From assembly GCA_019232905.1 (NCBI GenBank), contig JAFANA010000098.1, forward strand, positions 1-64,000: a stretch of DNA of 64,000 nt. Reading direction: 5' to 3'. The notes beneath the pieces are model-generated. The model was given only the letters and a program-made list of their open reading frames with translations. It was not told the DNA's origin and searched no databases. The position numbers were made by a program, and so were the translations under genes. The stretch comes from Vulcanimicrobiota bacterium. GTDB taxonomy: Bacteria > Vulcanimicrobiota > Vulcanimicrobiia > Vulcanimicrobiales > Vulcanimicrobiaceae. This document shows positions 16,944 to 24,510 of this stretch, piece after piece (the first letter of the stretch is position 1; the number at the start of each line of letters is the position of its first letter).

Positions 16944-17351
16944 GTGAGCGACCAACGTTTTACCCAGGACATGACCGTAGACCAGGCCTTCGCGCTGCAC
17001 GCCGGTGCGCGCCGCGTGTTCGCGCGCTTCCATCTCGGCGGCTGCTCGAACTGCGCGATTAGCGAAACCCACACGATCGCCGGCATCAGCGAGGACTACG
17101 GCATCCCGCTTCCGATGTTGCTCGACAGTTTGAATGCGCTTTTCGACGGCGGTACCCTTAGCGTCGGTGACAAGGTCCGCATCCCGGATGAGATCCGCTC
17201 GAAGATTCCGCAGCTCGCGAACGTGCCGGAAATCGGCGAAATCACGAGCGTCGAGCACGGCGCTTACATGGCCGAGTTCGGTGAAGTGCGGCTGCAAGGC
17301 TTGGCCGAGGATTTCGTTCCGGTCGAAGCCACCGCGACGAAAGCTTCTTAA
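16944..17351 (+). CDS. DUF1858-type disulfide/sulfur-related small protein
   Basis: The GTG at 16944 (135 aa) has AGGAG five bases upstream; the longer frame is inside the previous gene. Residues 5-65 match the DUF1858 domain (TVDQAFALHAGARRVFARF, then LGGCSNCAIS with a CxxC and ISEDYGIPLPMLLDSLN), found near ScdA/hybrid-cluster-type redox proteins. The second half has a short beta-rich tail (VGDKVRIPDEIRSKIP). A role in redox or metal-sulfur chemistry is inferred from the family only. Confidence 0.85.
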   Translation: MSDQRFTQDMTVDQAFALHAGARRVFARFHLGGCSNCAISETHTIAGISEDYGIPLPMLLDSLNALFDGGTLSVGDKVRIPDEIRSKIPQLANVPEIGEITSVEHGAYMAEFGEVRLQGLAEDFVPVEATATKAS

Positions 17352-17354
17352 GCG

Positions 17355-17753
17355 TTAATCGAGGAGCTTGCGGTTCGAAAAGTTCTCCTCGATCCCGTGC
17401 CAATGCGTAATGGACGGCTCGCCTGCTTTCCAGCACAAGTAGATGGGCTGGCCTTCGCGCGTCGACGGGAAATCGATCGTTCCTAAGTCGATATCTTTAA
17501 CGATGCATCCAAACGACTCGATCCGGTGGATCAGCCGCACGATTTCGCTTTTGAGTTCGCCGAAGCGCGGCGGCGGAAATGGAGAGCGCAGGCCCGCAAG
17601 ACGCGAAACGCGCGGCGGTGTGTTGCTACGCAGCGCAGGATCGTTTTCCAGGAGCTTGATCGCGAGATCGCGGCGTTTTTCCAACAGCTCATCGACGAGC
17701 GGTGCAACCTTAGGAATGAGGGCGTTGGCCCGCTCAGGCGAAAAGAACTTCAT
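17355..17753 (-). CDS. DUF2203 family protein
   Basis: 132 residues beginning MKFFSPERANALIPKVAPLV, the standard start of the DUF2203 family (helical, function unknown). The C-terminus has the conserved CIVKDIDLGTIDFPS and YLCWKAGEPSITHWHG motifs. The ORF track extends it about 170 codons upstream into rapZ, which is antisense shadow; the ATG at 17753 fits the family. It is convergent with the DUF1858 gene and divergent from rapZ, with 24 bases between the starts. Confidence 0.9.
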   Translation of the reverse strand: MKFFSPERANALIPKVAPLVDELLEKRRDLAIKLLENDPALRSNTPPRVSRLAGLRSPFPPPRFGELKSEIVRLIHRIESFGCIVKDIDLGTIDFPSTREGQPIYLCWKAGEPSITHWHGIEENFSNRKLLD

Positions 17754-17777
17754 GCTCCAACGCTCCCTCTGCCAACC

Positions 17778-18629
17778 GTGACGGCGGCACGCATCATCTT
17801 CGTTGCCGGACTCTCCGGTGCCGGTAAAAGCCAGGCGATGAAGACGTTTGAGGACTTGGGCTTTTACTGTGTAGAACACCTTCCTCCGGCGGCACTGGAT
17901 CAAACATTGAACGTGCTTGATGCGGCGCGCGTTTCGGATGTTGCGGTCACGTTGGACGCGCACGGCGACGTCATGCTCGGCGACGCGATTGCGGCGATCG
18001 AACGAGCGCGCGCGCAGCGCGACGTTTCGCTCGTCTACATGGAAGCGCGTAACGACGCGCTCGTACGCCGCTTCAGCGAAACGCGTCGCCGGCACCCCTT
18101 CGCCGAACGCGGCTCGCTGCGTGAAGCGATTGCCGCGGAACGTGAAGCCTTGCTTCCTTTGCGGGAGCGAGCGACGATGACCATCGATACGACCGCGCTC
18201 ACGCACGGCGACCTCAAAGAACGCCTCGCAGCCACCTTTGCTCCCGAGCAACGCGCGCAGTTGACGGTGACGCTCGTTCCGTTTGGCTTCAAATACGGAC
18301 TTCCGCTCGATTTGGACTTACTCTTCGACGTGCGATTTTTACGAAACCCGAATTATGACGACACCCTGCGCCCGCTGACCGGGGAAGACCCCGCCGTGGC
18401 AGCATTTATCGAAGCCGACGCAGCATGCAAGCCGTTCGTGGCGAAACTGATCGACGTCATGGATTTCCTGTTGCCGCGCTATATCGCGGAGGGTAAGGCG
18501 CAGTTAACGGTCGGCATCGGTTGCACCGGCGGCCGCCACCGCTCGGTCTACATTGCACGCTGCTTGTACGATCATTTGGCTGCCAATGACCGTCTCGCAC
18601 TGGCGGTCGACCCGCGGGATATCCGTTGA
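17778..18629 (+). CDS. rapZ: RNase adapter / nucleotide-binding protein RapZ (YvcJ)
   Basis: The GTG start gives 283 aa. The P-loop GLSGAGKSQAMKTFEDLG is at about 11-28 with FYCVEHLPP just after. The C-terminal half carries the family signatures PFGFKYGLPLDLDLLFDVRF and GIGCTGGRHRSVYIA. In enterics RapZ regulates GlcN-6-P synthase mRNA; in Gram-positives the homologue binds UDP-GlcNAc-linked signals and works with YvcK. It overlaps yvcK by one base, the usual order. Confidence 0.96.
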   Translation: MTAARIIFVAGLSGAGKSQAMKTFEDLGFYCVEHLPPAALDQTLNVLDAARVSDVAVTLDAHGDVMLGDAIAAIERARAQRDVSLVYMEARNDALVRRFSETRRRHPFAERGSLREAIAAEREALLPLRERATMTIDTTALTHGDLKERLAATFAPEQRAQLTVTLVPFGFKYGLPLDLDLLFDVRFLRNPNYDDTLRPLTGEDPAVAAFIEADAACKPFVAKLIDVMDFLLPRYIAEGKAQLTVGIGCTGGRHRSVYIARCLYDHLAANDRLALAVDPRDIR

Positions 18630-19972
18630 TGCGCCATCGTTTAATGAAGCCGCTGCAGTGGCTAATCCCCGGACTCGGGATCAAACGCTGGCTGCTCGTT
18701 GCAATCTTTGGCCTCTTGATTCTGCTCGACGGTGTCGATCGGTGGCTCGTTGCCGAAGGCGTGTCGCTACCGCTCAACGAGATGATCGACAACATCGTCG
18801 ACGATTATTTCTCGCCCTCGTATCTAACGTACATCTTCGTCGGCCTCGGCATCTTGTTGATGGTCGCCGGTGTCGGTCAGTGGCTTCGCTCGATCGTTCG
18901 CGCGGCATCATCGGGCGCCGGAATTCTCGATACGCTTCGCGCGCGCCGGTTGGAACAAGGCTACAACATCGTTGCCGTCGGCGGTGGTACCGGACTCTCG
19001 ACGTTGCTGCGCGGTCTCAAACGCCGCACGTGCAACTTGACCGCAATCGTCACCGTAAGCGACGACGGCGGTTCGTCGGGGAGATTGCAAAAGGAACTCG
19101 GCGTGTTGCCGCCCGGCGATATTCGCAACTGTTTGGTGGCGCTCGCCGACGATGAAGCGCTCGTGACCGATCTTTTCCGTTACCGGTTCGAAGAAGGCGA
19201 AGGCCTCACCGGACATTCATTCGGCAATCTCTTCCTCGCCGCCATGACCGGTATCACCGGCAATTTTGATAAGGCGGTGAAAGAATCGAGCCGCGTGCTC
19301 AATATCGTCGGCCGCGTCCTTCCCGCGACGCTTTCGATCGTGCGTCTATGCGCCGAGCTCGATGACGGAACAATCGTCGAGGGCGAGTCGAATATTTCCC
19401 AAGCGAACCGCCCGATCCGGCGCGTGTTTTTCGATCCGGATGTGGTCGCGCCGCTGGATGAAGCGCTCGAAGCAATCCGGAAGGCCGATGCGATCGTGCT
19501 CGGACCCGGATCACTGTTTACGTCGATTCTGCCGAACTTTTTGATCGAGCGGATCACGCAAGAAATTGCGCGCGCGCGCGGCGTGAAGATCTATGTGTGT
19601 AACGTCATGACGCAGCCGGGTGAAACCGACAACATGACGGCGGCGGATCACGTCGAGGCGCTCTTCGGCAACGCTGGTGCGCGCGTCTGCGATTACGTCG
19701 TCGTTAACGACGAACCGCCGTCGAAACTCCGTCAAACGTACGCCGAAGAGAATCAGATTCCGGTCGCACCGGATGTCGAGCGCATCGAAGCGATGGGCCT
19801 GACTGCCGTAAAAGCCGACATGATCAGCGAAATCGAGAAGGTTCGTCACGACCCGGACCGCCTGGGCGACGTAGTCTTGGGCGTGATCGATCGCGCCGTC
19901 GCGGAACGCGCGACGTTCGTGCGACCGGCGAGCTCCTACGCTAAGGCGGCGGTTGCTGCAGGGCGACGTTGA
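18629..19972 (+). CDS. yvcK: YvcK/CofD-like gluconeogenesis-morphology factor, with N-terminal TM segments
   Basis: 447 residues. Two TM helices (about 20-36 and 62-83) precede the CofD-like Rossmann domain with VGGGTGLSTLLRGLK, VSDDGGSSGRLQ and GLTGHSFGNLFLAAM. YvcK binds UDP-sugars and links carbon metabolism to cell-wall synthesis. The membrane-anchored form is common outside Bacillus. The whiA gene that usually follows rapZ-yvcK is absent; instead a convergent lipoprotein gene overlaps the 3' end by 32 bases. Confidence 0.95.
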   Translation: MRHRLMKPLQWLIPGLGIKRWLLVAIFGLLILLDGVDRWLVAEGVSLPLNEMIDNIVDDYFSPSYLTYIFVGLGILLMVAGVGQWLRSIVRAASSGAGILDTLRARRLEQGYNIVAVGGGTGLSTLLRGLKRRTCNLTAIVTVSDDGGSSGRLQKELGVLPPGDIRNCLVALADDEALVTDLFRYRFEEGEGLTGHSFGNLFLAAMTGITGNFDKAVKESSRVLNIVGRVLPATLSIVRLCAELDDGTIVEGESNISQANRPIRRVFFDPDVVAPLDEALEAIRKADAIVLGPGSLFTSILPNFLIERITQEIARARGVKIYVCNVMTQPGETDNMTAADHVEALFGNAGARVCDYVVVNDEPPSKLRQTYAEENQIPVAPDVERIEAMGLTAVKADMISEIEKVRHDPDRLGDVVLGVIDRAVAERATFVRPASSYAKAAVAAGRR

Positions 19973-20291
19973 GCTCGAACGGTTTTCCAGGTTCCGCGTT
20001 GGAGCTCGAGTTTACGTCTTTGTAGCCTTGTGCGCGAACCACGTAGTCGATGGTGCCGCTCGGCACTTGAGCGATCGTGAAGTTTCCTTGCGCGTCGGTC
20101 GTGGCGGTAAGCACCGTGTCGATGATCACCGTCGCGTTCGCCACAGGCGCGTGGGTCGTAGCGTCGGTAACCTGGCCTTTAACGCTCGCGAATTTTGTCG
20201 CGGGTGGGAGATCGCCGTTGTCGCAAGCAGAGAGCGCAAGCGCCAGAATTCCGGCGGCGAAGAGCGACCGTGCGACGTTTCTCATACTCAT
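19941..20291 (-). CDS. Small lipoprotein with carboxypeptidase-regulatory-like domain
   Basis: 116 residues from MSMRNVARSL; signal peptide with lipobox LALSACDN (Asp at +2 of the mature protein, unlike the Gly-rich lipoproteins elsewhere). Residues 36-110 form a single CarboxypepD_reg-like beta-sandwich (VKGQVTDATTHAPVANATV, TDAQGNFTIAQVPSG). The Asp at +2 would predict inner-membrane retention by the enteric rule. Its tail overlaps yvcK on the other strand. Confidence 0.85.
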   Translation of the reverse strand: MSMRNVARSLFAAGILALALSACDNGDLPPATKFASVKGQVTDATTHAPVANATVIIDTVLTATTDAQGNFTIAQVPSGTIDYVVRAQGYKDVNSSSNAEPGKPFELNVALQQPPP

Positions 20292-20344
20292 TGAACGTTC
20301 TAGCGCGTAGGTTCGGTCCCTCGTTACATTGAAGCGCTCAGGCC

Positions 20345-21751
20345 ATGTCGATGACAGCTCCTTCGGGCCGGGCAGCCGGGCCCACGTACTGCGAAAACGC
20401 CCTCGAAGCAATCGGTAACACCCCGCTGGTCAAACTGAACAAGGTGACTGACGGCGCGGAGTGTCTCGTACTCGCGAAGATCGAATATATGAATCCGGGC
20501 GGCAGCGTGAAAGACCGGCCTGCAATCGCGATGCTCGATCAAGCCGAGAACGCGGGACTTCTGAAGCCCGGCGGAACGATCGTCGAACCGACGAGTGGGA
20601 ACACCGGTTCCGGTCTTGCGATGGCGGCGGCAATCCGCGGCTACCGTTGCATCTTAGTAATGCCCGACAAAATGTCGAAAGAGAAAATCGATCTTCTCAA
20701 GGCATACGGAGCGGAAGTCGTCGTCACGCCGAGCAACGTTCCGGCCGATTCGGCCGAGTCGTACTACGGCGTGGCCAATCGCCTCGCATCGGAAATCCCG
20801 GGCGCATTCCAACCGAATCAATTTCACAACCACCACAATCCCGAAGCGCACTATCACACGACCGGTCCGGAAATTTGGCGTCAAACGAACGGAACGATTA
20901 CGCACTTCGTTGCCGGAATCGGAACGGGGGGCACGATCTCGGGCACCGCGCGTTATCTTAAGGATCAAAATCCGAAGATTCACGTAATCGGCGCCGATCC
21001 GGAGGGCTCGATTTACTCGGGTGACACGCCGCGGTCGTATGCCGTCGAAGGCATCGGCATGAATTATCTGCCTGAGACGGTCGACTTGAAAGTGATCGAC
21101 GAAGTCGTGCGCGTTTCCGATCGCGAGTCGTTCCTGATGGCGCGGCGTATAACGCGAGAAGAGGGTCTGCTCGTCGGTGGATCTTCGGGAACGGCCGCCG
21201 TCGCCGCCGTGAAGCTTGCGAAGACACTGCCGAAAGATGCGATCGTCGTCGTGATCTTCCCCGACTCGGGCCGCGGCTACATGTCGAAGATTTTTAACGA
21301 CGACTGGATGATTGCCAACGGCTTCCTTTCCGAAGGCAAACGCAAGTCGACGGTCGGCGACGTACTGCGCAACAAGCGACCGCTACCACCGATGATCACG
21401 GTCAAACCAAACGACACCGTGAAGACGGCACTCGATCTTCTTCGCCAATACGAAATCTCACAGATTCCCGTGGTGGCAAGCCATGAAATGGTGGGCAGCA
21501 TCAACGACGTGGGCGTGATGCAAGCGGTCTTCGATCAAGCGGATATTATTCATAAACCGGTGAGCGACGTGATGGGTCGTCCATTCCCGACGCTCGAGCA
21601 ATATTCAGAAATCGAGAAGGCGTACAAACTTCTCACGCTTGCAAACCCCGCGGTCGTCATTACGGACGAAAGCGAACCCGTCGGCGTCTTGACGCGCCAA
21701 GACATCATCAGCTTCTTGTCGAGCTCGTCAGACGGCGGGAAGGCGCACTAA
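20345..21751 (+). CDS. Cystathionine beta-synthase with C-terminal CBS-domain pair
   Basis: 468 residues. The fold-type II PLP enzyme covers about 1-320, with the PLP lysine in NPGGSVKDRPAI, the SGNTGSGLAM loop and GTGGTISGTARYLK for phosphate binding. Two CBS motifs (about 345-465: MITVKPNDTVKTALDLL and VGVLTRQDIISFL) form a regulatory Bateman module. The enzyme makes cystathionine from serine and homocysteine, or could act as an O-acetylserine sulfhydrylase. The following gene, four bases away, is its usual partner in reverse transsulfuration. Confidence 0.93.
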   Translation: MSMTAPSGRAAGPTYCENALEAIGNTPLVKLNKVTDGAECLVLAKIEYMNPGGSVKDRPAIAMLDQAENAGLLKPGGTIVEPTSGNTGSGLAMAAAIRGYRCILVMPDKMSKEKIDLLKAYGAEVVVTPSNVPADSAESYYGVANRLASEIPGAFQPNQFHNHHNPEAHYHTTGPEIWRQTNGTITHFVAGIGTGGTISGTARYLKDQNPKIHVIGADPEGSIYSGDTPRSYAVEGIGMNYLPETVDLKVIDEVVRVSDRESFLMARRITREEGLLVGGSSGTAAVAAVKLAKTLPKDAIVVVIFPDSGRGYMSKIFNDDWMIANGFLSEGKRKSTVGDVLRNKRPLPPMITVKPNDTVKTALDLLRQYEISQIPVVASHEMVGSINDVGVMQAVFDQADIIHKPVSDVMGRPFPTLEQYSEIEKAYKLLTLANPAVVITDESEPVGVLTRQDIISFLSSSSDGGKAH

Positions 21752-21754
21752 TTC

Positions 21755-22921
21755 ATGAAGTTCAGCACCAAGGCGATCCACGTTGGGCAAGAAGCCGATC
21801 CCGCGACGGGCGCCACGATCGTTCCCGTTTATCAGACGTCGACCTACACGCAAGACGCGGTCGGCGAACATAAAGGCTTTGATTATAGCCGCACGATCAA
21901 CCCGACGCGTCTCGCGCTCGAGAAACAACTCGCGTCGCTCGAAGGCGCGGACTATGGATATGCGTTCGCGAGCGGAATGGCTGCAACGGCGGCGGTGTTG
22001 AACCTGCTTTCGGCCGGCGATCATGCGGTCGTCACCGACGATCTGTACGGCGGGACCTATCGGCTCTTCTCGCGCGTGCTCGAACGGTACGGGCTCGAAT
22101 TTACCTACGTCGACATGAGTGATCTCGATGCCGTGCGTGCCGCGATCCGGCCGAACACGAAACTGTTCTGGATTGAGACGCCAACGAATCCGTTGCTGAA
22201 ACTCATTGACATCAAAGGCGTCGTCGCGCTGCGTAAACCCGGGCAAATCGTCGTCGTCGACAACACGTTTGCCTCGCCGTATTTCCAACAACCGCTTGCG
22301 CTCGGTGCCGACGTCGTCGTGCATTCGACCACCAAGTACATCGGCGGCCACTCCGATGTCGTCGGCGGCGTCGCGATTACGAACGACAAAGAGATCGCCG
22401 ACGTGATCAAGTTTCATCAGAATGCCGTCGGCGGCGTTCCGGGCCCGCACGATGCGTGGCTCACGATGCGCGGAGCAAAGACGCTCGCGCTACGGATGCG
22501 CCAGCATGCCGAGAACGCGCAGATGGTTGCCGAGTATCTCGAAGCGCATCCAGAAGTCGATCGCGTCTACTACCCGGGACTTGCATCGCATCCGCAACAT
22601 CAACTTGCGCGCGCGCAAATGAGTGGCTTCGGCGGAATGGTCTCGTTCGTTCTCAAAGGCGAACAGTCGCGCGCGCTCGACTTTGCGCACCGTTTGAAGT
22701 ATTTCAGCCTCGCCGAAAGTCTCGGCGGTGTCGAATCGCTGATCTGTCACCCCGCGCGCATGACGCACGGATCGATTCCGAAGGAAGATCGCGAGCGTCG
22801 CGGGGTAACCGACGGCTTGCTTCGCCTCTCGGTCGGCATCGAAGACGCCGAGGATCTGCTCGACGATCTCCGTTCGGCGTTAGCCGCGGTCCCGCGGGTA
22901 CTGCACGGCACTGGCGTCTGA
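21755..22921 (+). CDS. Cystathionine gamma-lyase / gamma-synthase (Cys/Met metabolism PLP enzyme)
   Basis: 388 residues of the Cys/Met metabolism PLP family. Visible motifs are STKAIHVGQEADPATGA, YSRTINPTR, the substrate-binding FASGMAATAAVLNLL and the PLP lysine in HSTTKYIGGHSDVVGG. Given the cystathionine beta-synthase immediately upstream, the lyase direction (cystathionine to cysteine) is more likely than the synthase direction; sequence alone does not settle it. The end overlaps a convergent gene by 42 bases. Confidence 0.93.
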   Translation: MKFSTKAIHVGQEADPATGATIVPVYQTSTYTQDAVGEHKGFDYSRTINPTRLALEKQLASLEGADYGYAFASGMAATAAVLNLLSAGDHAVVTDDLYGGTYRLFSRVLERYGLEFTYVDMSDLDAVRAAIRPNTKLFWIETPTNPLLKLIDIKGVVALRKPGQIVVVDNTFASPYFQQPLALGADVVVHSTTKYIGGHSDVVGGVAITNDKEIADVIKFHQNAVGGVPGPHDAWLTMRGAKTLALRMRQHAENAQMVAEYLEAHPEVDRVYYPGLASHPQHQLARAQMSGFGGMVSFVLKGEQSRALDFAHRLKYFSLAESLGGVESLICHPARMTHGSIPKEDRERRGVTDGLLRLSVGIEDAEDLLDDLRSALAAVPRVLHGTGV

Positions 22922-23449
22922 GAGCAACTGCTTCGCGGTCGCGCTGTTCATCTCACCGACTTGCGCGGTAACGGATAGCGCGACGCCGCGCACGCCGTCG
23001 ACCCAACAATAGACATACATGGTCGCCGCTTCGAAACCCGTACCTTCAGTCATTTCGAAGTACACGGCCGGCATGCCGTTCTTCAATGAGGTGCGTTCTT
23101 TGTCGCGGATCAGCGCGTCGCCGAATGCATTGCGCAGCACTTGTTCGTACGTCGCCTCAAAGCCGTCGAGTGGGCCTTCGTACGACTGCATCTGAATCAA
23201 CATCTTCTTGGGGCGTGCCGCGTCGCCGCTGACCCACGCGGCAACGACCTGCGGGTCTTCACTCAAATCGTCGAGCGAAACCCTGTGCTGGCCGACCGGG
23301 TGATAGGAAGGCGGGGCGACGAAGTGCATCGCGTCGTCGTTATATTCTTGGAAGTTGGGCTTGGGCGTCGGCGGTGCTTCCTGCGCAAATGCGCCCAACG
23401 GCACCAAAAGCAGCGCCGCGCACAGCAATAAACTACGTCGCGTCATCAT
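22880..23449 (-). CDS. Secreted protein of unknown function
   Basis: 189 residues from tandem ATG codons (MMTRRSLLLC). A signal peptide ends at AFA-QEAPP. The mature domain has a mixed fold with WVSGDAARPKKMLIQMQ and VYFEMTEGTGFEAATMYVY, reminiscent of periplasmic stress-type or PsbP/DUF1795-like domains, but I cannot name a family. It starts where the esterase stops (ATGA overlap), so the two are probably co-transcribed. Confidence 0.82.
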   Translation of the reverse strand: MMTRRSLLLCAALLLVPLGAFAQEAPPTPKPNFQEYNDDAMHFVAPPSYHPVGQHRVSLDDLSEDPQVVAAWVSGDAARPKKMLIQMQSYEGPLDGFEATYEQVLRNAFGDALIRDKERTSLKNGMPAVYFEMTEGTGFEAATMYVYCWVDGVRGVALSVTAQVGEMNSATAKQLLSDASAVQYPRDRG

Positions 23450-24510
23450 TCCTCGTCGAGTACTCCGGCCAGCGCCGGCATAGAGATTTCGTACCGGTAT
23501 CCCACGTTGCGGTGATCGTCGTCGAACTCCTCGTGGCGCACCTCGAGTCCCAGTTCGCGAATGCGTTCCGCGATAATCCGCGCGCCGATGTCGAGGGCGT
23601 ACTCGTCGCGCCGCCCGCAATCTAGGTAACGCAAGCGCAGGCGGCGGAGTTCCTCGTCGTGGTGCGGCACGCGTTCGACCGGATCGAACGAGAGCCACCG
23701 TTGAAAGACCTCCCCGCGAAGCTCGCCGGTGTGCAGATCGAACGGCAGATCGAGATCGAACGCCTTGTTCGAACGTGGCGAATAGGCCGCCGCGTACCCG
23801 AGCATCTCCATTGTCACGTACTCGCTCTGCGAACGCTTGTGCTTCTTCTCGAAGAGTTCGACGAACGCCGCGATGTCAAAGTTGTGTTTCTCTAACGTTC
23901 GCTGCACATCCGGAAACGCGCGCGTATGCGCATACTGAAAGTACGAATCACCGCTGTGCGAGGCAAATGCGGCGAAGACACCGGGATACTCCAGTACCAA
24001 GTGCATCGAACCGAAACCGCCGGACGATTTTCCGAGCACCGCACGTCCGCCTTCCCGCGCGATGGTTCGATACTGCGAATCGACGAGTCCGATTACATCA
24101 CGCGTTGCGTAGGTCGCGTAGTCGCCATTTTGAGTCGAGTTCACGTACTGCGACCCGCCGAACCGCGTAAAGCCGTCAACAATGACGAGCATCGCCGGCT
24201 GCATGCGCCGCTCGCGAATGAGGCGATCGATCCACTGCACGGCGTTCGTCTCCCAGGGGCGTCCGGACACGATGCCGAGCGCGTCGCCGGTATAGCCGTG
24301 CAGCAAATAGAGTACCGGATACCGGCGCGAACCCTCCGCGTCGTAGCCCGGCGGCGTGTACACGATAACCGGCCGAGCCGAAGGATCGCCGAGCGCGTTG
24401 TCGCGTAACGCGTCGCTTTCGATCCGGTCGATGTGCAGCTCGCCGTGTAATCCCAGCAGTTGCCCGTAGGTCATCTTCATAAGGTGCGGTAATTGGTTGG
24501 ACCAATGCAT
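23446..24510 (-). CDS. Esterase-D-like alpha/beta hydrolase
   Basis: 354 residues from the ATG at 24510 (a second ATG at 24480 lacks an SD). Alpha/beta hydrolase of the esterase D/Fes type: RYPVLYLLHGYTGD carries the oxyanion-hole region, GKSSGGFGS is the nucleophile elbow with Ser, and a His (DDHRNVGYRYE) lies near the C-terminus. Likely hydrolyses acyl esters; the substrate is unknown. It is divergent from the GH35-like gene and their 5' ends overlap by a few bases, so they must share a promoter region inside each other's coding sequence. Confidence 0.88.
   Translation of the reverse strand: MHWSNQLPHLMKMTYGQLLGLHGELHIDRIESDALRDNALGDPSARPVIVYTPPGYDAEGSRRYPVLYLLHGYTGDALGIVSGRPWETNAVQWIDRLIRERRMQPAMLVIVDGFTRFGGSQYVNSTQNGDYATYATRDVIGLVDSQYRTIAREGGRAVLGKSSGGFGSMHLVLEYPGVFAAFASHSGDSYFQYAHTRAFPDVQRTLEKHNFDIAAFVELFEKKHKRSQSEYVTMEMLGYAAAYSPRSNKAFDLDLPFDLHTGELRGEVFQRWLSFDPVERVPHHDEELRRLRLRYLDCGRRDEYALDIGARIIAERIRELGLEVRHEEFDDDHRNVGYRYEISMPALAGVLDEE

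Noticed and set aside
21728-22450. 240-aa minus-strand ORF antisense to the cystathionine gene
   Set aside because: The plus strand encodes a complete conserved PLP enzyme.
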